From positions 324,491,090 through 324,555,089 of the forward strand of contig NC_061514.1 of the NCBI RefSeq assembly GCF_022539505.1: a stretch of 64,000 bases of DNA, given 5' to 3'. Source of the DNA: Lolium rigidum. Taxonomy: Eukaryota; Streptophyta; Magnoliopsida; Poales; Poaceae. Positions 45,939-57,123 of the stretch are shown one piece after another. Position numbers and translations under genes: made by a program. Below the pieces are notes generated by a model. That model ran no database searches. It was given only the letters and a program-made list of their open reading frames with translations, and was not told the DNA's origin. Numbering within the stretch: position 1 is the first letter of the stretch; each line of letters begins with the position of its first letter.

Positions 45939-46030
45939 CGCACGCGGGCGCCCGCGCGAAGCTCCAGCAGACGCGGGGAAAAAACGCACGCGGGCGCCCG
46001 CGCGAAGCTCCAGCAGACGCGGGGAAAAAG
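45939..46030 (+). repeat. 46-bp tandem duplication at the left border of the AP2-carrying transposon
   Basis: The block beginning CGCACGCGGGCGCCCGCG occurs twice, at 45939 and 45985, nearly identical. It is followed by alternating GC tracts (GCGCGCGC) up to 46110. Confidence 0.85.
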
Positions 46031-46110
46031 CGCGCGCGCTAAAATCTTTACCGCGCGCGCGTTTGCGCTTCTCCGCGCGGGAGAATGGCCGCGTCCGCTA
46101 TCGCGCGCGC

Positions 46111-46117
46111 TATAAAC
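46111..46117 (+). promoter_or_regulatory. TATA box upstream of the AP2/ERF gene
   Basis: TATAAAC in a GC-rich setting, about 100 bp before the first ATG (46210). Confidence 0.5.
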
Positions 46118-46217
46118 ACGACACGCGCGAACGCGCCAATGACCTGAACTCTCCACGCGCCACTTCATCCCTGCGCCGCTCCGTCTCTCTCCCCGCCTCT
46201 TTCTCTCTCATGCCGAC

Positions 46218-46859
46218 GCTCCGCCTCCGCGCCGCCGCCCCTCCTCCGGCTACCATGGCGTTCGAGCGCGGCCGAGCGGCCGGTTCGACGCGGAAATCCG
46301 CTTCGGCGACAAGCGGATCTGCCTCGGCACGTTTGATACGGCGCACGAGGCGGCGCGGGCGTACGACGCCGTTGCCTGGCGACTGGGCCACTCCTGCCGC
46401 ACCATGAACTTTCATGATGTCTTCACGCAGGAGAAGGCAGAGATGCTCTCGCCGCCGCCGCCGGTGATCACGCGCGAGCAGCAGCGCCGACAGCGGGAGT
46501 TGGAGCAGCGCCTCCTCATCGCCGAGAGCGACGAGGCGATGCGCCTCGAGTGGGCACGCCGCTTCCCCGGAGACGTCGCCGCCACGGAAGCCTTCTTCGC
46601 GCAGAAGGAGGAGGAGAAGGCGACGGCGAAGGCGAAGAAGAAAGCCAGCCGCGACAAGCGCCGCGCCGAGTCCGCGGCGAGGAAGGCGGCGAGGGCCGAG
46701 AAGGCGGCGAGGAAGGAGGAGGAAAAGAAGAATGGCACAGGGCCGTCCACCATCGTCCTCTCCTCCTTCTCCTCCTCCTTCGTGTGGACGACGACGCCGG
46801 TGTCGGAGACGACTCCGATCACCCACTCCTCGGACTTTGACTGGGAGTCGGATGAGTAG
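46218..46859 (+). pseudogene. AP2/ERF-domain gene carried by a transposon, start codon not in frame
   Basis: The frame reads PPPRRRPSSGYHGVRARP, then an AP2/ERF DNA-binding domain (46242-46409) with AEIRFG, LGTFDTAHEAARAYD and AWRLG, ending at TMNFHDVF. The rest is Glu/Arg/Lys-rich helical sequence (about 46410-46730), then an acidic tail with stop TAG at 46857. AP2/ERF proteins bind GCC-box or DRE DNA in the nucleus. The expected YRGVR motif is HGVR here, and some conserved positions are altered. The only nearby ATG (46210) is out of frame by one base, so the gene is broken or the assembly has an indel. Such AP2 genes are often repeated in Pooideae and are probably transposon passengers. Without the missing start I rate it as a pseudogene. 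Confidence 0.7.
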
Positions 46860-47229
46860 TTTCGATCTGTATTTTCGTCTTCTATATCGCGATGTATCGT
46901 TGAAATTTTAATATATTCGTATTTTCGATCAAATTTTCATAGTTTGTTTGATTAATTTTGAAATGAACGGTGAAATTTAGCAGTTTGCGGCGCGCGCGCT
47001 GTGCAAAATAGAGCCTTCGGCGGAGGTGCTTTTTTCCCACACCAACGCGCGCTGCAAAATGAAGCATTCGGCGGAGGAAAATTCGGTACCACGCGCGCGA
47101 GCGGTTTACAGCGCGGCGAAACAGAGGTTTAGCAGCGAAACGGAGGTTTAGTGCGCCGGCTTTTTGCGCGCCTATTGGAGATGCTCTAACTTGTGTTCCG
47201 ACTCTGCCAAATTTTCACTTTAACTTCTA

Positions 47230-47465
47230 CTCCCCCTTTCGCAAATAAGTGTACGTTCTTCTTTTTTGAATGTCAAACATTTTTAAAGTTAATAAGAACA
47301 TATGTTACATGCAAATACTATATTATTGAACTACATGTCAAGATGAGTTCAGCCATACTAATTTGGTGTCATAAATGCTGCTACTTTTTACTAAAAAATT
47401 AGTTAAAGTTAATAGAGTTTGATTTAAACATATCCTAACTTACACTTATTTATGGACGAAGGGAG
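47230..47465. mobile_element. Stowaway (Mariner) MITE
   Basis: 236 bp with diverged inverted ends CTCCCCCTTTCGCAAATAAG and the reverse complement of CTCCCTTCGTCCATAAATAA, both followed inward by GTGTA or GTGTAAG. TA is present on both sides (47228-47229 and 47466-47467). No coding sequence. Confidence 0.82.
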
Positions 47466-47467
47466 TA

Positions 47468-48330
47468 TGTAGAAAAACCTACGGCTCTGCTTCCATGTAG
47501 TAAAAAAATTATTCCTATGATGCATAAATAGGTTTTCCATTATTGGGAAAAAAAGGGCAACGCTGATTGTGCTCTCGTAGCAACAAGGTTGTGCTCTCGC
47601 GGAAGAACAATAGAATGGTTGTACTCCGTAGCAAAAAAAAAAGAAAAAATTCTATGATGCAAGTCCACGGATTGTGTGCTGAAAAAGGGCGAACAATTGT
47701 ACCAAAACCTTCCTTCCTACAGAGAACTGTTGTAGCACAAATTTTGCCGCTATGATGCAAATAAAAAAAAGGTGATATCAACGTCGACGCTCGCAGCAAC
47801 GCCTTCTAGGCTTGTAGAATGTGAGAACACCTTCTAGCAACGCCAACAATAGCTTGTAGCGAATCTATGAGAAGGTATGTGGGCAGCGCTACGGTGGAGG
47901 CTTAGGCAAAGAGCAAATTGAGGCACGATGAAGGGCAGCCGTACATCGCTGGAAGAATGGGTGGGGTGCGTGCACCGGTGAGTAGAGTGCATCTAAAAGA
48001 TATAGAAGAGCCCCATGCGGGTACTCCCACAAACAAGAGCGCCTCGCGAGAGAGGAGCGGCACCTACGCCGACATTGGTCAAGATGGCGGCGTCGGGCGA
48101 GATCACCAATGTTTCTATGCAAAACATCATCGTCGTTGTTGAATCCCTCACACGGGAATGCGGGATGCGATATGGGGAGCAGCGGGAACGTCCCGACAAG
48201 ATGGGGATCAGGAACCGGAGTTCAGAAAGAGGAATGTTGGCACATAAGAGGTGGACGACAAAGGCACGTGGGTGAGAGAGCAACTGCATCCCAGCAGAGT
48301 TAGAGAGGTGGCCGAGATCACCGTCACTGG
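47468..48330. other. Unassigned stretch, no gene seen
   Basis: Contains poly-A runs and repeated GTGCTCTCG(T/C)AGC-like words around 47570-47600, and scattered open frames without recognisable domains. It may be degenerate repeat DNA. Confidence 0.4.
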
Positions 48331-49888
48331 TGTTGGAGATAGTGCCCTAGAGGCAAATAATGAAGAGTATTTATCATTATATCCAATACTTCACAATAAG
48401 TTTCGTATTATGCTATAATTGTATTTATCAAAAATATTAGTATGCATATTTTACGTAAACAAACCAGGATCCCTAGTAAACTTCTATGCAACCAACTCAT
48501 CGGTGAACTGATCAAGATTTCCCGATCATGAATATTTATGTCAATTGGCAATAGGATCATATCATTGGGTTAATGATATGGTGGACATACTCAATATATG
48601 TATTGCAGCACGATGAATCAAAAAGTTCATGTTGTGATAATTATGAAAGCATAGTAACCCAATCCATAGACCGTGAGATCATATCTAATCGTTATCACCG
48701 GAGGCTGACTTAGTTGCATCAACCATCACTCTGTAACTCGGTGATCATAAAGGTGTTTTCAGATATTCCAAAGCAACAAGGTAAGGTGTATGTATCAAGA
48801 GGGATATATGTTCATCCACGTGATGGAAAGATAGTTTGGGCCCACTCGGTGAGTTACATCCATGAAGTTGCAACATATGACAAGATCATGAGGATGGAAC
48901 CACATGGGCATGAGTTAAATAGACTTGTCAATAATTAGATCGATAGGTATGATGATACCGATGATCATATCTTGGACGTGTCTCCTATGGAAGTAACCAA
49001 GGGAATAGGACTCGACGTTTATGGTTCAATGACTTGTATATTCGTGGAATGCACAAGGATCATTACAGGAATCCAAGCCCGACTAGCGATCATTGATTGG
49101 AGAGGCATGTCGATTATGTCTGTGTTGTTTTCGAACCGTAGGGTAACACACTTAAGGGTTCATCGACACTTGAGATGTTGGATTCATTGGAAATACCGGA
49201 GAATTGAGAAGAGAGATCCATAAAGGGTTTCACAGCGGTTCGGGTGGTGTCTTGGATCATCGGAAACTAAATAATATGTATTATGTATAAATTAAGTGGA
49301 TTAATATTTAATTATATACTTTTAACAAAAATAAAGAAGCCCACCTTAATTGGGCCTCACCCGAAAGGGGACCCCATTAAGGAGGGGCCGGCCAGACCCC
49401 ACAGACCAAGAGGACGACTAGGGTTTCAGTGGTGGGGGTGGCACCGAGGGGGCTGGCCGCCGCACCACCTACCCCTTCCCCAAGTCGTCCGCCCCCTCCT
49501 CCTTCCCCTCCCTCCTATATGTAGTGGGGGCACGTGGGGAGAGGAGAGCACAACACAATCCCGAGGCCCCAGGCGCCTCTATCTCTCTAGTTGTCTCTCC
49601 CGCATGCGGTTCCTCAAAGAGCTGCAGATGGAGGGATTGAACTCCAGCGAGTACATTGTTACACTGCTGGAATTTGGATCCAGAAGATCTACTTCCGCAA
49701 CCTTTGCAGGATCGGAGAACCGGGAGTTATTGTTGAGCACTGCACGTAAGCGAAACTACGAGGTGCTGCACTTGGTGGCACTGGGCGTCGTGCGACCAGG
49801 AATGAACTTGGCCCTAAGGTCGGTGATGAGTACGACTACATCATCCACGTTCTAGCGAACGTTAACCGCTTTTGGTCTACGAGGGTAC
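48331..49888 (+). mobile_element. Ty1/copia (BARE/Angela-like) LTR, interrupted
   Basis: Begins TGTTGGAGATAGTGCCCTAG and includes the conserved blocks of BARE/Angela LTRs (for example CACTCGGTGAG, GTAGGGTAACACACTTAAGG and GAAATACCGGAGAATTG). A TATA box is near 49515-49521, followed by a leader. The 3' end is cut at 49888 by the minus-strand gypsy element. The remainder is expected past 64000. Confidence 0.75.
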
Positions 49889-51052
49889 TGTTGACGTCAG
49901 AAACCCACTGGCGGGTAGAGACGGGCAACACCGTAGAGCCGGGAACAACTAGGGCTGCGGCTGGCCCTAGTCCCTCTGAGCGACGGCCCGCAAAGCCTCC
50001 TGGTCGCACGCACCGATGTTTATCACAAGGGCGTGCCACCCGACCTATACCTGGTCGGGAAGGTGTGGATGATGCCTCGCTTAGTTTCCTGCGGGGCACA
50101 CACGTAAACGTTAAATACGAGCCTCGATCGGCTCTCGGGTTATCCCGTGAATCGGCTCAAAGAGCCGATCCACCCATGATTCGGACGAGGTGTCCGAATA
50201 TATGGTGGTCCCGCTTGATCAAGGTAAAGCTAATGAGATCTACGACGATGTGGGGTTTTTACCGCATAATCGGATCATCCTACTCCAGGTTGGGCCTCGC
50301 GGCCACGCACGGTGATCGTAAGCCGATCCTAAACAAGGCCTAAAAACCAACACGAGGTTGATCCTCGGAACATCCCGTTTAGGGCCAACGAACGACACCC
50401 TACGTGCCGCTGGATCCTCCCCCTTTGTAAGGCCTAACTATTGCAGATATTAAACTAATCCTTGTAGAACAAGGAGCAATCGTAACGGATCAGATCTACT
50501 AAACTATGATCAAGCGGGTGCCGCCCCTACGCCTAAGATAGGCGTAAGGGCGGCTAGACATGCAAGGGTTGCACTACGAAAGCATGTAACACGAAGAACG
50601 AGTGCTAACCCTAACATGCCTAAGATAACTACGTTGCTCGCCATCAAAAAGGCTTCGATACGAGCAACGCATGAACAACGTGGGCAGGCTTAGGCTGCCT
50701 AGATCGCAAGATGCGATCTAGGCAGCATGATGCTTACCGGTAGAAACCCTCGAGACGAAGGAGTTGGCGATGCGCCGAGATTTGTTTGTGGTTGAACGTT
50801 GGTTGTTTATTCCATAAACCCTAGGTACATATTTATAGTCCAGCGGACTTTCTAATGTGGGCGTGCACTAAACCGTGCACGAGATAAACTCTAACTTTTA
50901 ATCTAGATACAATCTACTATAATTAAAGATACATGGGCAACCTAGCCCAAATTCTCCGTGCAAGGCCGCTTCATAGATCTTCCATGTGTAATCTTCCAAG
51001 CCCATCTCGATCGCGGCCCACCTCCTGATCTAGCCAAAATCTGGTGATAACA
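49889..51052 (-). repeat. 3' LTR of the minus-strand gypsy element
   Basis: 1,164 bp, from TGTTATCACC on the minus strand (51052) to GTCAACA (49889). It contains a hairpin, ATCGGCTCAAAGAGCCGAT, at 50150-50168, the same motif as in the spacer. Confidence 0.8.
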
Positions 51053-51070
51053 CATGCCCCCCTGGTTTTG
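51053..51070 (-). other. Polypurine tract of the minus-strand gypsy element
   Basis: The minus strand reads AAAACCAGGGGGGCATGTG just before the LTR terminus. Confidence 0.65.
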
Positions 51071-51240
51071 GTAATGATAATTTCAAAACCACTCTGTTTT
51101 TTCCTCCGAGGGGTCGTGTCATGGCAGAGCGGAACTGTCGCAGCATCATGACGACTTGCCTTCCCAACTTCTCTGCACGATTTGACAGTTTTGGCACCAT
51201 GTCCTCGAGAACTGCTCGAAAATTAAAACCCCCATCTCCT

Positions 51241-51249
51241 TTTATTTAA
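51241..51249 (+). promoter_or_regulatory. TATA-like box of the antisense ORF
   Basis: TTTATTTAA lies 68 bp before the ATG at 51317, oriented opposite to the retrotransposon. The sequence between the box and the ATG is C-rich, as in plant 5' leaders. Confidence 0.45.
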
Positions 51250-51316
51250 CCGCATCGAACAGTTCTCCTCTTCACCCCTTCCGCATTAGCACTCCAAAAA
51301 ACCCTCCCCTGCAACC

Positions 51317-51838
51317 ATGTCTTCTTCCTCTTCCTCTTCTTCTTCGTCGGATTTTTCCCACGTGTCCTCTCCCATCCGAGAGTCGACGCCCTCGTGGGGT
51401 ACGCAAGCGGCGTACGACATCCTCGCCCCAACGAAGTGGGACAAAGCGGACCACGACTCCTCCGTCAGGTTCGAGGATGACAAATCCCTAACCGACGGGG
51501 AGAGCGACCTCCGCTTCCTCGCTAACGGGGAACCGGAGGAGGAGAGCGAAGACGATCACCTCTCCTGGGCAGACTTCACCACCTCCGAGGAGGTGAAGGA
51601 GGAGGAAGAGGAGGAGGAGGACGAAGACAGCTCCTCCGACGAGCCGCCGGCCAAACGCCGCCACCTCTGGCCCGGGAACCTCAGCGACGTTGACAGTGAC
51701 GACGACGCTGACGAAGAGGACGAAGACGACGAGGGTCCTGCCGGCGGCCGCTGGAGCAGCGATGACGAGCCGGTAGGGAGCAGCGCCAGCAGTGGCGATG
51801 ACGGCGACGATGACGACGAGGGCAACAGCGGCCCCTAG
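51317..51838 (+). CDS. Antisense ORF (Ser/Glu/Asp-rich, 173 aa) of the gypsy element
   Basis: The frame runs opposite to gag and sits directly inside the 3' LTR. It starts with a run of serines, then HVSSPIRESTPS and a mixed central part (AYDILAPTKWDKAD). Next come two very acidic blocks (EEEEEEEDEDS and DSDDDADEEDEDDEGPA) separated by PPAKRRHLWPG, which could serve as a small nuclear localisation signal. The composition is low-complexity, so homology claims are weak. Its position matches antisense ORFs of Tat-lineage elements, whose function is not established. Intact frame, TATA-like box and leader suggest that it could be transcribed. Confidence 0.55.
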   Translation: MSSSSSSSSSSDFSHVSSPIRESTPSWGTQAAYDILAPTKWDKADHDSSVRFEDDKSLTDGESDLRFLANGEPEEESEDDHLSWADFTTSEEVKEEEEEEEDEDSSSDEPPAKRRHLWPGNLSDVDSDDDADEEDEDDEGPAGGRWSSDDEPVGSSASSGDDGDDDDEGNSGP

Positions 51839-53736
51839 ATAGGGTCTTAGCATAGGGCCAGCAGTAGCAGACGGGGCAATGTATCCCCCTAGTATTTCCT
51901 TTTGAGAGCAATCAGCTCTTCTATGTAAGAAATCTGGCTTATTAATGAAGAAATTCCCCAACTCGATTTTGCCGATTCCCTTTATGATAATTTAGCCGAT
52001 TGTCCTTCGTTCTGATTCTGCCGATTGCCAATCTGGTCAATGCCCAACAAGCCGATGGCATCGCATCGGTTTCTCACGATAGATTTCGAGATAGATCCAC
52101 CCGGACCCAAACTCCTTGTCAAACAAGGCCAAGCCATAATCGCGCAAATCCTAGGAGTGGTAAATGTAGATCTCTCAAGATGGCATGTTAAACTTAGCGG
52201 CAAAACTCCTGGAATAATGTCCAGTCTCCTTATTAACTTTAAATTTCAGACATTCTTCTGCCGCATTATCCTCTCCAAATTTTGCTCGTTCAGCTCCGGC
52301 AGCTTCCTTCTGCAATAATCACCGTCTTTCGAACGAGCTATCACGAAGAGTGAGCTGATTTCGACAAAATTGGTTAAACCTCGAGGGTGAGCTGCCCCCC
52401 GAGCCTCAGCCAAGGCGAGGATAAAGAATGGACCATCACCAGCTTCCAACTGTGGCGCCGCATCTACCGATTCCAACAAATCGGTCCCCAGATCATTGAT
52501 ATTTCGGGGCGGGCTCAACCTCGTCCAAGAGAGCTATCCTGCAGGGCCACCAGCCGATCACCTTCCTTCCGTCGGGAGTCTATACAGCCGATCCAGCAGG
52601 CTATGATAATTTTGCAACATTAGCACCATTCTTCAGGTAAGTTGTGGTGCAGAGTTTAGCCGATTCCAACGAAATCGGCTCCCCGGAGCAGAGAACCTTC
52701 AAGGTGAGCTGCCCAGCTCGGGCGAGAATAGCAGTGAGCTGATCACGTCGATCATCCTCGGTTTCCAACTCGCAACGCAGTATCAACCGATTCAACAAAA
52801 TCGGTTCTTTAGAGTGAGGAAATTTCAGGGCGAGCCGCCCTCCCGAGATTCTTCAGTCCAATCCTTGCGCCTTGCTGATCAGATCAGCTCATCATCCTTG
52901 GCAGGTTGCAGCAACTTCTGGTGAGAACGTCTTCGCATTTCTGACGCCCTCCAAACTCTGGGCGCAACATCTCCTGGAAGTGACAGTTACTGAGTCAAAA
53001 CGTGGCAGCCGATGGCGTCGTCATCGGCGGTTCTCCTGGTCTTGGAAGAGATATGCTCCCTTCGTCAGGCTCACCCCTACCCTGACTTGTGCGTTTATTC
53101 AGGGTCTTAGAAGATGTCACGTCCCTCGCTGCTAACGCCACCGATCTTGACGGGAAGATCCACCCCCTGCTCCATTGATTCTTAAGTCGATGTCTGCTAA
53201 CGCCACCGATCTTGAAGGGAAGATCCACCCCCTGCTCCATTGATTCTTAAGTCGATGTCTGAGCATCGGCTATGCTCGAAATTTTTTTGAATTTTTTCGG
53301 CCGACTTGTGTATCGGCCCCCATACTCCAATATCCATCATCAAAGGGTGAGACTGCTTTTCCTCGTGTTTTATCCTTCTATGTGCCCCCCGAGCCGATTC
53401 TGTCAAAAGAATTGATGGTATCGGCTCTGTTGGATCGTGTGTTGAACCCAGGCAGACTGGATGTTGAGGATAATTTCGGCCGATCGCTAGAATCGGCCTC
53501 CCATTGCTTTCTTGGTGAAGGTTTTGTGATGTCCCTTCACAAATCTTTTGGGGCCGATCACAAGGATCGGTCTCGCCACGTTTATCCATCGACATTTGCT
53601 TGTGTTACACGGTCAGGCCGGTGGATAAGACCAACCTAACCCCGTTCTTTGTCACGTCGATGCGCTCACAGTCGTCCAAATTGATACCTGAGAGCGGCTC
53701 TTGGCCTGATGTCTCCCAAATGTCCATGCCAGCTGT
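51839..53736 (-). other. Non-coding spacer with repeated GCCGAT...ATCGGC hairpins
   Basis: Occupies the place where pol would be. Short inverted pairs recur at 52466-52487, 52658-52680, 52786-52806, 53008-53028, 53299-53318, 53393-53426, 53477-53498 and 53551-53572. A 50-bp direct repeat with GATTCTTAAGTCGATGTCTG is at about 53140-53200 and 53205-53260. No reverse transcriptase, RNase H or integrase motif is readable in any frame. Confidence 0.65.
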
Positions 53737-54165
53737 TCAAACCTCGACTGAATCATCTGCACGGACGACTTCCACTTCATCTCCATCCCACTGTATCAGG
53801 CATTGGTGCATCGTGGATGGAATGCAACAATTGGCGTGGATCCAATCTCTCCCTAGTAGGAAAGCGTAGGTACTCTTGCTGTCGACGATAAAGAACGTCG
53901 TAGGGATAGTTTTTCTTCCTACGGTCAGATCCACATTCAGAACACCTTGCGCGTCAGATGCTTGGCCGTTGAAGTCGCTCAGTGTTATGTTGGTCTTGAT
54001 CAGATCCGAGCTGGAGCGTCCCAACCGACGTAGCATGGAGTATGGCATAATGTTGACTGCCGCTCCGGTGTCTACCAACATCTTGTTGACAGACTGCCCA
54101 TTGATGTAGCCTCGCACGTACGTGGCCTTCGGATGCCTCGTAACTTCTTTCCTTTGGCTTCTCAA
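53737..54165 (-). pseudogene. Retropepsin (protease) domain of the gypsy element
   Basis: 143 codons on the minus strand with the aspartic-protease active site DTGAAVNIM (residues 32-40) and the later hydrophobic-hydrophobic-Gly motif LLGRDW (about residue 105). In a live element it cleaves the Gag polyprotein. The frame is open, but it is not joined in frame to gag upstream or to pol downstream. It is likely the same gene as the gag at higher coordinates, separated by a frameshift around 54170. Confidence 0.8.
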
Positions 54166-55320
54166 AGATGACCGGCCGTGGGCCGCAATCTAATTGCGCC
54201 ACAGGTGCTTCATATAATCTTGGAGCGCTAAACTCCGATGGAAGAATGAAGACCATGTTTGTGCCAGCCGATGTATCATCATCGGCTTTCCTCTGCTTGG
54301 GGCGCCACTCTTTTCTTTGTGGCCGACCTTCTTCGTCCAGGGTTCGCCGAATTTTGGCGGCCAGATCAGGCCGTGCCTTCCTTAGCGTGTGCAGGTACAA
54401 TCTTTCAGCTTCTTCCACCCCACGCAGATGCTGAACCCTTCGCTTTTGGGAACGGCTGAGCCCATCAGGGCACCACCTGGGCCGATGATATTTATCTTCT
54501 TCATCGTCCTCTGGTTCCTCGAGATCTTCCACCCGAGCGGACTCAGCGTGCTTGTTCCGAGGCGGGAGAGGCCCTAGACGCTTGAACACGGACACGTTAG
54601 CGGCATCCTTCTTCCTTTGCTTGCATTCTGGCAGTTCTCGATTGTCGGCAATCGGCTCATTCCTGAGTCCCAGCAATGTTTGAAGAACGGACAGCTCCAG
54701 TGCCTATCCATGTTATCCTGCCCCCTTGACCTTCCTTCAGCGCGACGATTGTATCCGTCGTCGCTCCTATCATATTGACGGTACCTCCTGACCTCTGCAT
54801 CAGACCGACAATTCCTTTCATCATCTACGTCGTAGTGCCGACGTCGGTCGTGCTGGTGTTCATATTTGTTGAGGAGGCGCTCGGAGAGTGGACGTTGATA
54901 CCGTACGCTTCTCATTCCCTCCCCTGCCAGGTACCGCCTGCCATCATCTCGGGGCCGGTCGCGTGGATCGGCCTCCTCTTCATCGTTGCCATGGGAGTGG
55001 CTGCTTTCTGCTTCACCTTTGCCATGGCGGCTTGCAAGCCCTGCCATGTTGACACCAAAGGAGGACTTCGGCTGGCCTATGGAGTGGCTGAGATCCACCA
55101 TGTTGACGCCAGGCGACGGACTTGAGTCTCTAGCGAGCTTGATATCGTGCGGCCGGGTCTTCTCAGGGGAGCCGATGAGTTCGGCTTCGAGGGTTGCCTT
55201 GATCTCGTCATGTTTCTTCTTGAGCTCCTCGGGCAGATCCTCGTACTTCAGCGACCTGGTGCGTTCTTCTGACGGGGTGGACAGGTCCACTCCATCGAGT
55301 GCGCCTTCAGGTGTGAAACC
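54166..55320 (-). pseudogene. gag of the minus-strand gypsy element, middle and C-terminal part
   Basis: 54574-55290 is open and includes DLPEELKKKHDEIKATLEAE, several Asp/Arg-rich stretches, and a possible zinc-knuckle remnant (CPFFKHCW then NRELPEC on another frame, a shift near 54640). The shifted frame continues to about 54170 (KAEERLYLHTLRKARPDL-like, LPSEFSAPR). The N-terminal end is at 63884-64000, beyond the copia element. Gag would form the particle and bind RNA. Confidence 0.7.
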
Positions 55321-57109
55321 TGAAGGAGATATGCGCTAGAGGCAATAATAAAGTGGTTATTATTTATATCTTTATGTTTATGATAAATGTTTATATATCA
55401 TGCTATAATTGTATTAACCGAAACATTAGTACATGTGTGATATGTAGACAACAAAGAAGTCCCTAGTATGCCTCTTAAACTAGCTTGTTGATTAATGGAT
55501 GATTAGTTTCATAATCATGAACATTGGATGTTATTAATAACAAGGTTATATCATTATATGAATGATATAATGGACACACCCAATTAAGCGTAGCATAAGA
55601 TCTCGTCATTAAGTTATTTGCTATAAGCTTTCGATACATAGTTACCTAGTCCTTATGACCATGAGATCATGTAAATCACTTATACCGGAAAGGTACTTTG
55701 ATTACATCAAACGCCACTCGCGTAAATGGGTGGTTATAAAGGTGGGATTAAGTATCCGGAAAGTGTGAGTTGAGGCATATGGATCAACAAGTGGGATTTG
55801 TCCATCCCGATGACGGATAGATATACTCTGGGCCCTCTCGGTGGAATGTCGTCTAATGTCTTGCAAGCATATGAATAAGTTCATAAGAGACCACATACCA
55901 CGGTACGAGTAAAGAGTACTTGTCAGGAGACGAGGTTGAACGAGGTATAGAGTGATACCGATGATCAAACCTCGGACAAGTAAAAATATCGCGTGACAAA
56001 GGGAATTGGTATCGTATGTGAATGGTTCCTTCGATCACTAAAGTCATCGTTGAATATGTGGGAGCCATTATGGATCTCCAGATCCCGCTATTGGTTATTG
56101 GTCGGAGTGAGTACTCAACCATGTCCGCATAGTTCACGAACCGTAGGGTGACACACTTAAAGTTGGATGTTGAAATGATAGTTCTTGAATATGGAATGGA
56201 GTTGGAATATTTGTTCGGAGTCCCGGATGTGATCCCGGACATCACGAGGAGTTCCGGAATGGTCCGGAGAATAAGATTCATATATAGGATGTCATTTTAT
56301 GTGAATAAAATGTCGCGGAAGGTTCTATGGGAGGTTCTAGAAGGTTCTAGAAAAGTCCGGAAGAAACCACCAAGGAAGGTGGAGTCCACATGGGACTCCA
56401 CCTCCATGGCCGGCCAACCCTAGTGGGGGAGGAGTCCCAAGTGGACTCCCCTTAGGGGGCCGGCCACCCCCATATGGGAGGTGGAACTCCCACCTTGGTG
56501 GGAGTCCTAGCTAGGCTAGGTTTCCCCCTCCCTATGGAAGGTTTTTGGTTCGGGTCTTATTCGAAGACTTGGAGACCAACTCTTGGGGATCCACCTATAT
56601 AATGAGGGACATAGGGGAGGGGGCCGGCCACACAAAAGCCACCACCTTGGCCGCACCCCTTGGAGGCCGGCCACCCCCTCTCCCCAAACCCTAGCCGCCC
56701 CACTCCTCCTTCTTCCCCGCACGCTTAGCGAAGCTCCGCCGGGATTCTCCACCGCCACCGACACCACGCCGTCGTGCCGTCGGATTCAAGAGGAGCTACT
56801 ACTTCCGCTGCCCGCCGGAACGGGGAGGTGGACGTCGTCTTCATCAACAACCGAACGTGTGACCGAGTACGGAGGTGCTGCCCGTTCGTGGCGCCGGAAG
56901 CGATCGTGATCAAGATCTTCTACGCGCTTTTGCAAGCGGCAAGTGAACGTCTACCGCAGCAACAAGAGCCTCATCTTGTAGGCTTTGGAATATCTTCAAG
57001 GGTGAGACTCGATATCCCCTCGTTGCTACCGTCTTCTAGATTGCATCTTGGCTTGGATTGCGTGTTCGCGGTAGGAAATTTTTTGTTTTCTATGCAACGT
57101 TATCCTACA
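55321..57109 (+). repeat. 5' LTR of the copia element
   Basis: Begins TGAAGGAGATATGCGCTAG and ends TATCCTACA. A TATA box (TATATAA) is at 56595-56601. The GC-rich block at 56375-56520 contains several imperfect hairpins of GGTGGAGTCC/GGACTCCACC type. Frames here are LTR and do not code for protein. Confidence 0.95.
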
Positions 57110-57111
57110 AG

Positions 57112-57123
57112 TGGTATCGAGCC
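57112..57123 (+). other. Primer-binding site of the copia element (tRNA-iMet type)
   Basis: TGGTATCGAGCC, two bases after the LTR. The usual copia site is TGGTATCAGAGC, so an A is missing at a CAG triplet, which fits the base-call pattern in the findings. Confidence 0.75.

Larger units (their letters stand above)
45938..47186 (+). mobile_element. Transposon fragment carrying an AP2/ERF gene
   Basis: GC-rich sequence that breaks gag at the left and ends at the right with TTTTTGCGCGCCTATTGGAG then ATGCTC (47186), followed by TAA (47187-47189). The right end is the inverted form of the terminus at 25369 (GAGCATCTCTAACAGGCGCG), so the same DNA-transposon type, likely PIF/Harbinger, is probable. 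No matching left terminus was found, so the element is 5'-truncated or rearranged. Confidence 0.6.

Noticed and set aside
25369..47186. A single giant transposon between the inverted ends at 25369 and 47186
   Set aside because: The ends look alike, but the left is preceded by TTA and the right followed by TAA, and the interval contains many independent insertions.
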